A stretch of 64,000 bases of DNA from Solimonas soli DSM 21787. Lineage in GTDB: Bacteria; Pseudomonadota; Gammaproteobacteria; Nevskiales; Nevskiaceae. Location: NCBI RefSeq assembly GCF_000474945.1, contig NZ_AXDW01000011.1, forward strand, positions 179,255 to 243,254, written 5' to 3'. This document shows, one piece after another, positions 8,771 to 17,280 of the stretch (position 1 is its first letter; every line of letters begins with the position of its first letter). Under the pieces are notes generated by a model that saw nothing but the letters and a program-made list of their open reading frames with translations, was not told the origin of the DNA and ran no database searches. Both the position numbers and the translations under genes were made by a program.

Positions 8771-10138
8771 ATGGACCCGATGCGCGCGGTAAGAGCGATG
8801 GTGGTGACGGCGGGGCTCGCCCTGGCGGCCGGCGCTGCCCAGGCCAAGGTCAGCGCCGAGGAAGCCGCGCAGCTCGACGGGCCGAAGCTGAGCTGCATCG
8901 GTGCCGAGCGCGCCGGCACGCCGGCCGGCGTCGCCGCGTACACCGGCAAGTTCAAGGGCAGCTGGCCGGGGCTCGAGGCGCCGGGCGGTTACGTGCCCGG
9001 GCCCTATGCGAGCGAGAAGCCGCTGTTCACGATCACCGCGCAGAACATGGCGCAGTACGCGGACAGGCTGACCGACGGCCAGAAGGCGCTGTTCAAGAAA
9101 TATCCGGACGCCTACCGGATGAACGTCTATCCGAGCCATCGCGACTTCGCCGATTCCGACGAGACCTGCCGGCGCACCAGGAAGAACGCGACGACGGCGG
9201 AGGTGATCGACGACGGCAAGGGCCTGTCCGGCACCGCCGGCGCGATTCCGTTCCCGATTCCGAAGAGCGGCCTCGAGGCGATCTGGAACGTCGGCAACGC
9301 CGGCCGCGTCTATACCGAACAGGCGATCTGCGACATCGCCGACGTCTACGCCGGCGGCAACGTTGCCTGGGGCCGGCAGAAGTTCATGGTGCTGGTGCAC
9401 AACAACGATCCGAGCAAGGAGAAATCGTACGCGGAGCGCATGACCGCGCAGTTCTACACCGGCTACATGCTGCCGGAGCGCGATCGCGGCTTCGTCGCCG
9501 TCGGTTTCCAGCCGAACAACTACACCAATGCCTCGACCCAGTCCTGGCAGTACCTGCCGGGCACGCGCCGCGTGCGCCAGGCGCCGGAAGTCGGCTTCGA
9601 CTACCCGGTGCCGCCGGCGGGCTTCCGCACCGTCGACGACGACTACGGCTTCAACGGCTCGCCGGAGCGCTACACCTGGAAGCTGGTCGGCAAGAAGGAG
9701 ATGTACGTGCCCTACGCCAACTTCCGCATCAACGACCCGGCGATCCAGTACAAGGACCTGATCAAGCCGGACACCGTCAATCCGGACTACCTGCGTTACG
9801 AACTGCACCGCGTATGGATCGTCGAGGGCACGCTCAAGGAAGGCGTGCGCCACATCTACAGCAAGCGCCGCCTGTACGTCGACGAAGACAGCTGGCTGGC
9901 GCTGACGGCCGACAACTACGACGCGCGCGGCCAGCTGTGGCGCGTGCCGCTGATCACCTATCACTACTCGCAGGAAGGCAAGGCCTGGCATCGCGGCGTG
10001 TCGATCTACCACGACCTCAGCGCCGGTACCTACGAGGCCGGCTATCTCGTCAACGAGAGCAAGCAGTGGTGGCAGATCAACAAGCCGATGTCGGCCTCGC
10101 AGTTCACTCCGGAGGCGGCGGCGCGATCCGGCCACTGA
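8771..10138 (+). CDS. DUF1329 family periplasmic protein
   Basis: A 455-residue exported protein with a signal peptide (cleavage near AGAAQA-KV, about residue 25) and a DUF1329 body. The body includes the conserved GSPERYTWKLVGKKEMYVPY and YELHRVWIVEGTL segments. The start ATG follows GGAGGACGCG. DUF1329 proteins are thought to adopt a LolA-like fold for lipophilic cargo and to act with DUF1302 outer-membrane proteins and RND transporters. A closely related paralogue is encoded at 61414-62784. A role as periplasmic carrier for a hydrophobic substrate is inferred from family context. It is divergent from a LuxR-type regulator and 86 bp upstream of an aldehyde dehydrogenase gene. Confidence 0.88.
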   Translation: MDPMRAVRAMVVTAGLALAAGAAQAKVSAEEAAQLDGPKLSCIGAERAGTPAGVAAYTGKFKGSWPGLEAPGGYVPGPYASEKPLFTITAQNMAQYADRLTDGQKALFKKYPDAYRMNVYPSHRDFADSDETCRRTRKNATTAEVIDDGKGLSGTAGAIPFPIPKSGLEAIWNVGNAGRVYTEQAICDIADVYAGGNVAWGRQKFMVLVHNNDPSKEKSYAERMTAQFYTGYMLPERDRGFVAVGFQPNNYTNASTQSWQYLPGTRRVRQAPEVGFDYPVPPAGFRTVDDDYGFNGSPERYTWKLVGKKEMYVPYANFRINDPAIQYKDLIKPDTVNPDYLRYELHRVWIVEGTLKEGVRHIYSKRRLYVDEDSWLALTADNYDARGQLWRVPLITYHYSQEGKAWHRGVSIYHDLSAGTYEAGYLVNESKQWWQINKPMSASQFTPEAAARSGH

Positions 10139-10224
10139 GCGGGCCGCCACCCCCGCCATCCGGACGAGGTGAGGGGCGCCGCGAAGGACCAACATGCGGG
10201 ATGCCTCATGAGGAGCAAGGAGCG

Positions 10225-11724
10225 ATGAGCACGGTCGTCAATCTGCCGGTCAACAACGAGATTCGCGCCACCTTCGATCGCGTGGCCGGCCTCGTCCCGC
10301 AGCTCGCGCAGAGCAGCGCGGCGCAGCGCGTCGAACGCATCCGCCGCCTGATGAAGGCGACGCTGGACGCGCGGCCGCGCATCTACGAGGCGGTCAAGAA
10401 AGAGCGCGGCCTGACGCCTCCGGACGTCGACGGCGAGCTCGTCATGCTGAAGATGGAGGCCGAGCACATCGCCAAGCATCTGGCCGACTGGATGAGCGAC
10501 AAGCCGGCACCGCCGTCGCTGATGACGCTCGGCAAGAAGTGCTATCTGCACTACGAAGCCAAGGGCATGGTGCTGGTGCTGCCGAGCTGGAACGCGCCAT
10601 ACGTGATCGGCTTCCTGCCGGTGCTCGGCGCGCTGGCCGCCGGCAACGCCGTCATCGTCAAGCCGTCGGAACTGGCGGCGCCGTCGTCGAAGGTGATGGC
10701 GGACATCGTCCGCGAAGCGTTCCCGGATGGCGAGGTCACCGTCGTCGAAGGCGGCGTCGAGGCGGCCACCGGCCTGCTCGCCTGCCCGTTCAACCACATC
10801 TTCTACATCGGCAACAACACCGTCGGCCGCATCATCATGCGCGCCGCCGCCGAGCATTTCGCCTCGGTGACGCTGGAAATGGGCGGCAAGAATCCGTCCA
10901 TCGTCGACGCCAGCGCCGATGTCGAGGATGCCGCGCTGAAGACGTCCTGGGGCCGCATGTGCAACGCCGGCCAGGCCTGCATCGCGCCGGACTACGTGTT
11001 CGCGCACGAAGCGGTGTTCCAGCGCTACGTCGACGCCCTGGTCAAGGAAATCACCGCGATGTACGACCCGCGCGGCGAAGGCTTCGACAAGAATCCGGAA
11101 TATCCGCGCGTCATCAACGCCCGCCACTTCGAGCGCATCAAGGCGCTGATCGAGGACGCGCGCGCCAAGGGCGCGAAGATCGTCATGGGCGGCGAGTACA
11201 AGGCGGAGGAGCGTTACATCGCGCCCACCGTCATCACGCACACGACGCCGGACATGAAGATCATGCAGGAAGAGATCTTCGGGCCGGTGATCGTCGTCAT
11301 GCCGTGGCGGAAGCGCGAGGACGTCGTCGACTACATCCGCAAGCACGACAAGCCGCTGGCGTCCTACGTGTTCGCCAGGGACCGCGAGGTCTGGGAATAT
11401 TTCCTGAAGAACACGACGTCCGGCAGCATGGTGCTGAACCACAACGTCGTGCAGTCCGGCACCAACCCGTACCTGCCGTTCGGCGGCGTCAACCACAGCG
11501 GCATCGGCCGCCTGGTCGGCTTCAACACCTTCGCCGAGTGCTCGAACGCGCGCACCGTGTTCGAGGAAGGACCCAAGGTCGTCGATCCGCGCACCCTGTT
11601 CCCGCCGCTCACCGACAAGTACAAGAAGCAGCTGACGCAGCTGCTCGAGGGCAAGCCGGTGCCGGACGGCATGGTCAGCCTGATCGACAAGGTGGTGCGC
11701 GTCGTCGGCGTCTTCAAGCGCTGA
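10225..11724 (+). CDS. Aldehyde dehydrogenase (class 3 / coniferyl aldehyde type)
   Basis: A 499-residue NAD(P)-dependent aldehyde dehydrogenase. The catalytic Glu lies in LEMGGKNP and the nucleophilic Cys in NAGQACIAPDY. The C-terminal LPFGGVNHSGIGR segment and a long tail after it fit the class 3 / coniferyl aldehyde group rather than the betaine or succinate semialdehyde groups. The start ATG has AAGGAG 4-5 nt upstream; an earlier in-frame extension is unconvincing. It follows the DUF1329 gene on the same strand and may share its transcript. It would oxidise an aldehyde produced by the neighbouring oxygenases or SDRs. Confidence 0.92.
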   Translation: MSTVVNLPVNNEIRATFDRVAGLVPQLAQSSAAQRVERIRRLMKATLDARPRIYEAVKKERGLTPPDVDGELVMLKMEAEHIAKHLADWMSDKPAPPSLMTLGKKCYLHYEAKGMVLVLPSWNAPYVIGFLPVLGALAAGNAVIVKPSELAAPSSKVMADIVREAFPDGEVTVVEGGVEAATGLLACPFNHIFYIGNNTVGRIIMRAAAEHFASVTLEMGGKNPSIVDASADVEDAALKTSWGRMCNAGQACIAPDYVFAHEAVFQRYVDALVKEITAMYDPRGEGFDKNPEYPRVINARHFERIKALIEDARAKGAKIVMGGEYKAEERYIAPTVITHTTPDMKIMQEEIFGPVIVVMPWRKREDVVDYIRKHDKPLASYVFARDREVWEYFLKNTTSGSMVLNHNVVQSGTNPYLPFGGVNHSGIGRLVGFNTFAECSNARTVFEEGPKVVDPRTLFPPLTDKYKKQLTQLLEGKPVPDGMVSLIDKVVRVVGVFKR

Positions 11725-11732
11725 GGCGGCAA

Positions 11733-11768
11733 GCCGCGCGCCCCGGCGGCCCGCGCCGGGCGCGCGGC
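11733..11768. terminator. Strong GC hairpin between convergent genes
   Basis: Arms GCCGCGCGCCCCGGCG and CGCCGGGCGCGCGGC pair over about 15 bp with one bulged base and a 5-nt loop. The hairpin sits in the short gap between the convergent aldehyde dehydrogenase and hemerythrin genes. There is no T-run, so it is at best a weak or bidirectional terminator. Confidence 0.4.
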
Positions 11769-11796
11769 GCACTCTGCCGCTGCCGCGCGCCCGCGT

Positions 11797-12378
11797 TCAG
11801 TGCGAGCGCGCCTCCTGCGCCGCCTTCATCACGCCGGCTTGCGTGTCGCCACCGACGTAGCGCTTGAACTCCTCCTCGTAACGCCGGCGCAGGCGCGCGC
11901 GGGTCGCGGCGTCCGCGCGTTCCTGCAGTTTCGGGAAGCGGCGGCTTTCCTCTTCATACATGTGATGGGCGACGGCGCCGCGGATGTGCGCCAGCTTGTC
12001 GCGGTAGTCCTCGCTCAGCGGGTCGAGTTCCTCGAGCGCCGCGACTTCGCCCTTGGCCGCGCTCTGCTCCTGGTACGCCATCTCGGCGCCGGCCTTTTCG
12101 CTGTGCGAGGCCATGGCCGGATAGATGACCGCCTCTTCGGCGATCGAGTGGCCGGTCAGGATGATCGCCAGCCACTTCTGCGCGGCGCGCCGCTGCGCCG
12201 CGCTGCCGGCCTTCTCGAGCGCGTCGAACGCCGCCTCGATCTGTTCGTGATGGTCGAGAATCATGGCGAACCAGCTGCCGGCCGCGGCGATGTCCTGCGC
12301 CTCGCGGCGCGCCCTGCGCCGCTCGCGTTCCGATTCCGGCGGGGTAAGGGCGGCGACGGCTTTGTCGATGAGCGACAT
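11797..12378 (-). CDS. Hemerythrin HHE-domain protein
   Basis: A 193-residue cytoplasmic protein with the spaced His/Glu ligands of hemerythrin HHE domains: DHHEQIEAAF (about residue 43), GHSIAEEAVIYP (about 75) and AHHMYEEESRRFP (about 137). These bind a di-iron centre used for O2, NO or redox sensing or storage. GGAGG lies 5 nt before the ATG. It is divergent from the dienelactone hydrolase gene. The body of the protein is highly charged and helical. Confidence 0.85.
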   Translation of the reverse strand: MSLIDKAVAALTPPESERERRRARREAQDIAAAGSWFAMILDHHEQIEAAFDALEKAGSAAQRRAAQKWLAIILTGHSIAEEAVIYPAMASHSEKAGAEMAYQEQSAAKGEVAALEELDPLSEDYRDKLAHIRGAVAHHMYEEESRRFPKLQERADAATRARLRRRYEEEFKRYVGGDTQAGVMKAAQEARSH

Positions 12379-12581
12379 GATGGCCTCCTGCGTGATGGAC
12401 GTGGGTGGTCGTTCCGTCTCACCTTAGCGGCGCTCACTGAATTGCCCCTTGCTCGGAGGTGCCCGCGGCGGGCGTGCCGCTTGCCGCGCCGGGTCCGGCA
12501 CGGGGACGTGTCGTCGTTCGGCCGCATGCACGCGATGCGCGATGGCGCGGCAGCAGACCTTGGCGCGGCGCGTGAAAAATC

Positions 12582-12610
12582 GACGCCGATGCCTGATCAT
12601 GCTCGGCGTC
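12582..12610. promoter_or_regulatory. 8-bp dyad before dienelactone hydrolase gene
   Basis: GACGCCGA and TCGGCGTC form an inverted repeat with a 13-nt spacer that itself contains TGATCA. It ends 19 bp before the ATG of the hydrolase gene. It could be an operator or a 5' leader hairpin. The rest of the 12379-12629 divergent gap shows nothing I can name. Confidence 0.35.
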
Positions 12611-12629
12611 ATTCAGCGCGGAGCGAACG

Positions 12630-13502
12630 ATGTGCGAACACGATGACCTCGAATATTTTGCGCGGCGCAGGACGGGACTGACGCGGCGCGGCTTCGGACT
12701 CACGACGCTCGGCGCCGGCCTGGCCATGGCGCTGCCCGGCGTGGCGCAGGCCGCGCAGACCCAGGGCCAGGACCTGGAGATCAAGACGCCGGCCGGCAGC
12801 GCCGATGCGTACTTCGTGCATCCGGCCAAGGGCAAGCATCCGGGCGTGCTGATCTGGCCCGACATCTTCGGCCTGCGGCCGGCCTTCAAGGACATGGCGA
12901 CGCGCCTCGCGGCATCCGGCTACGCCGTGCTGGTCGTCAATCCCTTCTACCGCACGCAGAAAGCGCCGACCGCGCCCGAGCATCCGGACTTCAACGATCC
13001 GGCGACGCGCAATGCGCTGATGGCCCTGCGCGACACCCTGAGCCCGGACACCACGACCGCCGACGCCAGGGCTTTCGTCGCGTTTCTCGACCAGCAGGCG
13101 GCGGTCGACCGGAAGCGCAAGATCGGCACGACCGGCTACTGCATGGGCGGCCCGCTGGTGTTTCAGACGGCCGCCGCGGTGCCGGCGCGCATCGGTGCCG
13201 GCGCCACTTTCCACGGCGGCGGACTCGCCACCGACAAGCCGGACAGCCCGCATCTGCTGATCCCGCAGATGAAGGCGCAGTTCCTCATCGCCATCGCCGA
13301 GAACGATGATGCCAGGGAGCCCGAGGCCAAGGAAGTGCTGCGCAAAGCGTTCGCGCAGGCGAAGCTGCCGGCGGAGATCGAGGTGTATGCGGGCACCAAG
13401 CACGGCTGGTGTCCGCCCGACTCCGCCGTCTACGACCACGATCAGGCGGAAAAGGCCTGGAGCCGTCTGCTCGTGCTGCTCGAGCGGTCGCTGACGGCCT
13501 AG
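12630..13502 (+). CDS. Tat-exported dienelactone hydrolase family protein
   Basis: A 290-residue alpha/beta hydrolase. The N-terminus carries a twin-arginine signal (LTRRGFG at about residues 18-24, then a hydrophobic run ending AAQA). The mature part has the dienelactone hydrolase nucleophile in GYCMGG and the final His in TKHGWC. An Asp in AENDD is the likely third triad member. Export through Tat is unusual, since the classical ClcD/TfdE enzymes are cytosolic, although a Tat-borne subgroup is known. The natural substrate cannot be read from sequence. Confidence 0.85.
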   Translation: MCEHDDLEYFARRRTGLTRRGFGLTTLGAGLAMALPGVAQAAQTQGQDLEIKTPAGSADAYFVHPAKGKHPGVLIWPDIFGLRPAFKDMATRLAASGYAVLVVNPFYRTQKAPTAPEHPDFNDPATRNALMALRDTLSPDTTTADARAFVAFLDQQAAVDRKRKIGTTGYCMGGPLVFQTAAAVPARIGAGATFHGGGLATDKPDSPHLLIPQMKAQFLIAIAENDDAREPEAKEVLRKAFAQAKLPAEIEVYAGTKHGWCPPDSAVYDHDQAEKAWSRLLVLLERSLTA

Positions 13503-13511
13503 GCTGCCGAC

Positions 13512-13537
13512 ACACGGCCGGCGTGCGCCGGCCGTGT
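13512..13537. terminator. Perfect hairpin after the dienelactone hydrolase gene
   Basis: ACACGGCCGGC and GCCGGCCGTGT pair over 11 bp around a GTGC loop, 10 nt after the hydrolase stop codon and facing the convergent CsbD-like gene. No U-tract follows on either strand. Confidence 0.4.
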
Positions 13538-13594
13538 CTGCCGCATCACGCGCTCGGGCGGCGCAGCGGCGCCGGCCCGATCGCGCGGCTGCAC

Positions 13595-13996
13595 TCAGGC
13601 GGACAGCACCGACGCCGGCGCGATGACGCTTTCCGGCGCGGCGGCGACGGGCGTCGCGATCGTCGCCGGCCGGGCGACCAGCGGCTCGGACGGCATGTGC
13701 TGATCGAAGAACGCTTTCACCTGACGATCGACGTCCTGCCGGCTGGCCTGGTAGTGCATCTGCACCATGCCGGAGAGCATGTGAATGTCGCCGTTGGTGC
13801 GCGCGAGATCGGCGGCGTGGATCTTCGTCCACAGCGCGTTGGCGACCGGAATCAGCGTCTTCCACTTCGCGGCGCGGTTGCGCGCTTCGGCCACGGCGAT
13901 GGCCTGCAGCTGGCTCTTGGTCGGCGAGCCGGGCGCGCGGCGCACTTTCGGCGGCGCCGCGTCTTGCGTGGACTTGCGAGGGAATCTGGGTTTCAT
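13595..13996 (-). CDS. CsbD-like stress protein
   Basis: A 133-residue protein whose central part matches the CsbD pattern: KWKTLIPVANALW, then GDIHMLSGMVQMHY, then DVDRQVKAFF (compare the Bacillus/enteric pattern of W-x-x-L, GD-x3-L-x-G-x2-Q-x2-Y and a final helix R-Q-V-x-x-F). The N-terminus is basic and Pro-rich (MKPRFPRKS), and the C-terminal tail is Ala/Pro-rich and probably disordered. The ATG at 13996 has AGGA upstream and is preferred to a start at 14107, which would add non-family sequence and run through a poly-A region. CsbD proteins are abundant under general stress, with no known biochemical activity. Confidence 0.65.
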   Translation of the reverse strand: MKPRFPRKSTQDAAPPKVRRAPGSPTKSQLQAIAVAEARNRAAKWKTLIPVANALWTKIHAADLARTNGDIHMLSGMVQMHYQASRQDVDRQVKAFFDQHMPSEPLVARPATIATPVAAAPESVIAPASVLSA

Positions 13997-14105
13997 GGGA
14001 ATTCCTGGCTGGAGAGAGCAGCCTCGGCCATGCCGCCATACGGCAGGCAGCCGAAGCTTCGGCTCATGAGCGGGTGGCGTTGCCGCATGCGGCAAAAAAA
14101 ACGCC

Positions 14106-14136
14106 AAAAAAACCGCGGTGGTCGTGACCGCCGCGG
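14106..14136 (-). terminator. Rho-independent terminator of the cold shock gene
   Basis: On the minus strand a stem CCGCGGCGGT / ACCACCGCGG (one mismatch, loop CACG; 14113-14136) is followed immediately by seven T residues (14106-14112). It lies 27 bp beyond the cold shock protein stop codon. Confidence 0.85.
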
Positions 14137-14163
14137 TTGCTGACGCGACAGCTTGGCTGCCGA

Positions 14164-14379
14164 TCAGCCGATCGGGCGGATCTTGGTCGCCTGCATGCCC
14201 TTCGGGCCGCGCGCTTCGACGTACTCGACGCGCTGGCCTTCGGTGAGCGACTTGAAGCCGCCGCCCTCGATTTCCTTGAAGTGCGCGAACAGGTCTTCAC
14301 CGCCGTTCAGCGGCGTGATGAAGCCGAAGCCCTTGGCGTCGTTGAACCACTTGACGGTACCGCTGGAGGTGTTGCTCAT
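14164..14379 (-). CDS. Cold shock domain protein (CspA family)
   Basis: A 71-residue single cold shock domain: [15 protein letters not shown] carries RNP1, DLFAHF carries RNP2, and the protein ends [10 protein letters not shown]. It binds single-stranded RNA/DNA as an RNA chaperone. The ATG at 14379 is preceded by AAAGGA and gives the standard length; a longer in-frame start would add 16 residues foreign to the family. A strong terminator follows. About 250 bp separate it from the next gene, consistent with the long leader typical of csp mRNAs, but I could not define a promoter. Confidence 0.95.
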   Translation of the reverse strand: MSNTSSGTVKWFNDAKGFGFITPLNGGEDLFAHFKEIEGGGFKSLTEGQRVEYVEARGPKGMQATKIRPIG

Positions 14380-14625
14380 GGATGCATTCCTTTGAGAAGA
14401 ACGGGCAAACCGCCCGCCGAGGCGCAAACGGTCAAGGAACGCATCTGGGAATTCCGTATCGCGAAAAGCTCGGGGCGAAACGAACTAGCTGAGTACACTG
14501 CTTGATACTTGCCATTCGACCATACCCGCATTGGCCCCGCTTGTCGAATCGGCGCACGCGGTCACGGCCTCGACATCGCAGCGCCGCGTCAGCGGGTGCG
14601 CGTACACGCAGGTCCGGCCTGCGGC

Positions 14626-14877
14626 TTACAGCACCAGCGGCTCGAACTCGATCGCGCCCGGCTGCGGCGCGGGCAGATCCGGTTCGCTGAGGATCGCGGC
14701 GGTGACGAGGCCGGCGGCGATTTCCTGCAGGGCCATCACCGTCGACTTGTGATCGCCCCAGGGCAGCGTCGCTTGGGCGCCGCGCGCCAGCTGGCGCGCG
14801 CGTTTGGCGGCGATCAGCGTCAAGGCGAAGCTGTCGGGAACGTGGAGCAGGCAATCCTGCGCGGTGACGTGGGCCAT
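14626..14877 (-). CDS. rpoZ: DNA-directed RNA polymerase omega subunit (divergent)
   Basis: The 83 residues align with RpoZ along most of the length: MAHVTAQDCLLHV, IAAKRARQLARGA, STVMALQEIAAGLV. Omega binds the beta-prime C-terminus and helps assemble RNA polymerase. The usual NRF-(E/D)-LV motif is DSFALTL here, so the conserved Asn-Arg is missing. The acidic tail is replaced by a Pro-rich end. It is also not next to gmk or spoT, its normal gammaproteobacterial neighbours. It may be a second, divergent omega. The start ATG at 14877 matches the family N-terminus. The gap 14380-14625 upstream of the csp gene holds nothing else I recognise. Confidence 0.8.
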   Translation of the reverse strand: MAHVTAQDCLLHVPDSFALTLIAAKRARQLARGAQATLPWGDHKSTVMALQEIAAGLVTAAILSEPDLPAPQPGAIEFEPLVL

Positions 14878-14959
14878 GCGGAGCATCCATGAAGGCCACC
14901 GCAGGAGCACGGCTCGGCCATTGTACGCACATTCCGCGCTGCGCCATGCCGTCGCGCAG

Positions 14960-15095
14960 GGGCACCGTGCTGTGCCAGGGCACGCTCCCGGTGCGCGAGC
15001 GCGAGCTGGCGATCCTGCGCGTCATCTGGCTGTGCCGCATCGAGATGCGCGTCGATGTAGGCCAGCACGCCGGCGAAGCGCGCGGCGTAAGCATC
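14960..15095 (+). pseudogene. Carboxymuconolactone decarboxylase-like fragment
   Basis: The plus-strand frame reads LPVRERELAILRVIWLCR, an E and then GQHAGEARG. This follows the family core LPxRERELxILRxxWxCxxEYEWxQH. Neither the conserved N-terminal helices nor the C-terminal part follows, and no convincing start exists, so I call it a remnant. It sits alone in the 342-bp gap between rpoZ and the DUF1302 gene. An intact but distinct member of the superfamily is encoded at 17281-17646. Confidence 0.4.
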
Positions 15096-15219
15096 CGGAT
15101 GCGGCGCGTTCTTGCGGCGGTCCGTGTGGAGGCCTGTGCCGCAAGCCTCGCTGCGGCGCCTGACCGGGATTGCGTCTTCGCGGTCCGGCGCCGCCGCCGG
15201 CCGCGTTCCCGCTTCAGAA

Positions 15220-17127
15220 TCAGAAGTTGTATTTCAAGGTCACGCCGATGTTGTCGCGGTCGGCATACGGATTGGCGCGCAGGTCCGGCTTGCCGAAGAA
15301 GCCGCTGTACTGCAGGCCAACGGTGAACTGCTGCAGGTAGGTGAAGTAGGCGCCGACGCCGAAGCGCTTGTCGTGCGGGCCCATCAGCGCGCCGAAGCCG
15401 GACAGCAGCGAGCTCTGGCCGTCGATCATCATCGCGTAGCTGACCGGCATCGACAGGTCCCAGCCGGAGAAGACGTTCTTCTTGTCGACGATCGCCAGCG
15501 TCGAGACGGCGGAGGCGTCGCGCGAATAGGTGAGCTGCTTCGTGCAGCTGGTCGGGCCGCAGCCGGCGTCGTTGTCGGCGACGTGGATGAAGCCGGTCTC
15601 GCCGACCAGCGACAGCGAATCCCAGAACAGGCCCGGGCCGAAGGAATAGAGCCCCGACAGCAGGCCCTGCCAGATCTTCGAACGCACCGGCGTCGGCACC
15701 GGGCCGAGCAGTCCGCCGTCGACGTCGACCAGCACGTCGGCGCCGTCGCGGTAGATCGCCTCGCCGGCGACGTTCACGCCGCCGAGCGTGGTCGAGAAGC
15801 TCAGGCCGCCGAGGTGGATGCCGTCGAAGTAATGCACGCTGTACGTCACCGGCACCTGCAGATCGAGGATCTGCGTGGTGACGAGCGGCGGGATGCCGTT
15901 GACGCCGCCGATCAGCGCCGCGTAGCCGTAGTTCTGCACCGGCGCCGGCGTGGTGCTGTGGTAGCGCAGCCAGTACAGGCCGATGTTGGTCACCGGCGTG
16001 ATCTGGTACTTGAGGCCGACGCCGTACTGGCCGCCCCAGCTCGGCCGCGTGTCCTTGATGCGCTGCACGTTGATGTACTTCGGCGTGCCGGGCTGGCCGA
16101 TCTGTCCGACCGGCAGCGGCACGTCGGGCAGATACGGATCGAGCGCGTTGAGCAGGCGGCCGAGCGCCTGCGTGACGGTGCCGGTCGGCGCGTTCGGCGC
16201 CAGCGCCGACAGCGCGAGATCGACCAGCTCGACGGCATCGTCGGAAGCGAGATTGAAATCGCTGTAGTTCGGCAGGTAGAGCGGATTCTCGAGGCCGTAG
16301 ATGAATTCGGCGCCGGGGCCGACGACGTCGGTCACCGAGAAGTACTCGCCGACCGGATTGAGTTCCGTCGGCTTGAAGGCAAGCTTGTACTGGCCCAGCA
16401 GCGTCCACTCGTCGTTGAGCGACAGCTGCATCGACACTTGGTTGACCGGCAGCAGCAGGCTCTTCACGTCGGCGCCGGGCACGTTGGCCTTGGTGGCGTC
16501 GGCCGGGCCCTGGGCGAGCGCGATGCCGTCGAAGAACAGGCTCTCGCCCCAGGCGGCGACGTGCTGGCCGACGCGCAGGTTCAGCACCATGGTGTCGGTC
16601 AGATACCAGGAGCCGAACGCATAGGCGTCGAGCAGGCGCGCGCGCGCGCCGTCGTAATAGCGCGCGGCACCACTGAATTCGTCGTAGTCGCCGTCCGTCT
16701 TGCTGACCGTCTGCGGCGAGCGGTTGTCGTTGCGATGCTGGTAGACGTCGTCGTAGAACGCGTCGCCGCGCAGCTGGATGCCGTACTCGTTCTTGCGCAG
16801 CAGCAGCTCGCCGAGCAGCGTCATGCGGTTGTTGACCAGCGCGCCCTTGTCGAAATTGCGGTCGCCGTCGTCGTAGTTGGCGGATTCCGGCACCTTGAAG
16901 TAGTCCGGCACCGGAATGGTGGCGGCGCCCGGCGCATCGATGAGGCGCTTGTCCGGAGCCTGCAGCCGCCACGCCGCCGAGTAGGTCGCGGAGAATTGCG
17001 TTTCCAGTTCCGCGCCGAACACGTCGTAGGAATCGGCCTGCGCCGCCGGAAGGCCCGCGCCGCAGAGCACGGCCGCGGCGATCGCGGTCGGGCCGCGGCC
17101 GCGGCGTTTGCTGTCGCGAGATGCCAT
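15220..17127 (-). CDS. DUF1302 family outer-membrane protein
   Basis: A 635-residue exported protein with a signal peptide ending near PAAQA-DS. Its body has many alternating beta-strands and a C-terminal Phe (GVTLKYNF), the signature of outer-membrane barrels. Family-typical features include FDKGALVNNRMTLLGE, the RVGQHVAAWGESLFF segment and NPVGEYF. DUF1302 proteins consistently pair with DUF1329 periplasmic proteins and RND transporters in catabolic loci. The start at 17127 follows GGGGAGAACCG. A GTTTGAGGGAGGATC element lies about 60-80 bp upstream. It probably forms the outer-membrane passage for the same hydrophobic substrate handled by the two DUF1329 proteins. Confidence 0.88.
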   Translation of the reverse strand: MASRDSKRRGRGPTAIAAAVLCGAGLPAAQADSYDVFGAELETQFSATYSAAWRLQAPDKRLIDAPGAATIPVPDYFKVPESANYDDGDRNFDKGALVNNRMTLLGELLLRKNEYGIQLRGDAFYDDVYQHRNDNRSPQTVSKTDGDYDEFSGAARYYDGARARLLDAYAFGSWYLTDTMVLNLRVGQHVAAWGESLFFDGIALAQGPADATKANVPGADVKSLLLPVNQVSMQLSLNDEWTLLGQYKLAFKPTELNPVGEYFSVTDVVGPGAEFIYGLENPLYLPNYSDFNLASDDAVELVDLALSALAPNAPTGTVTQALGRLLNALDPYLPDVPLPVGQIGQPGTPKYINVQRIKDTRPSWGGQYGVGLKYQITPVTNIGLYWLRYHSTTPAPVQNYGYAALIGGVNGIPPLVTTQILDLQVPVTYSVHYFDGIHLGGLSFSTTLGGVNVAGEAIYRDGADVLVDVDGGLLGPVPTPVRSKIWQGLLSGLYSFGPGLFWDSLSLVGETGFIHVADNDAGCGPTSCTKQLTYSRDASAVSTLAIVDKKNVFSGWDLSMPVSYAMMIDGQSSLLSGFGALMGPHDKRFGVGAYFTYLQQFTVGLQYSGFFGKPDLRANPYADRDNIGVTLKYNF

Positions 17128-17181
17128 CGGTTCTCCCCGCGTTCCATATCGTAGGCGACGGCCGAAGGTAGGCCCGCGCGC

Positions 17182-17207
17182 CGGCGCCGATCCTCCCTCA
17201 AACTGGG
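17182..17207 (-). promoter_or_regulatory. GTTTGAGGGAGGATC motif upstream of the DUF1302 gene
   Basis: On the minus strand CCCAGTTTGAGGGAGGATCG matches the first 10 nt of the element at 6013 (GTTTGAGGGA) exactly. It lies about 60-80 bp before the DUF1302 start codon, almost the same spacing as at the third P450 gene. Confidence 0.45.
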
Positions 17208-17280
17208 TATGGATGGCGCGCCGCATTGCAGTTGAATGGTTTTGTCGCGATGCGGCGCGGCGGGCGGATCCGGAGAAGGC

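Noticed and set aside
14082..14102. TGCCGCATGCGGCA palindrome next to an A-run as a second terminator
   Set aside because: On the minus strand the T-run precedes the hairpin instead of following it, and on the plus strand the run is A, so it does not form an intrinsic terminator.
14432..16972. An 846-residue minus-strand frame spanning rpoZ and DUF1302
   Set aside because: It runs out of frame through two recognisable genes (rpoZ and DUF1302) and has Arg/Ala-rich composition typical of a frame shadow.
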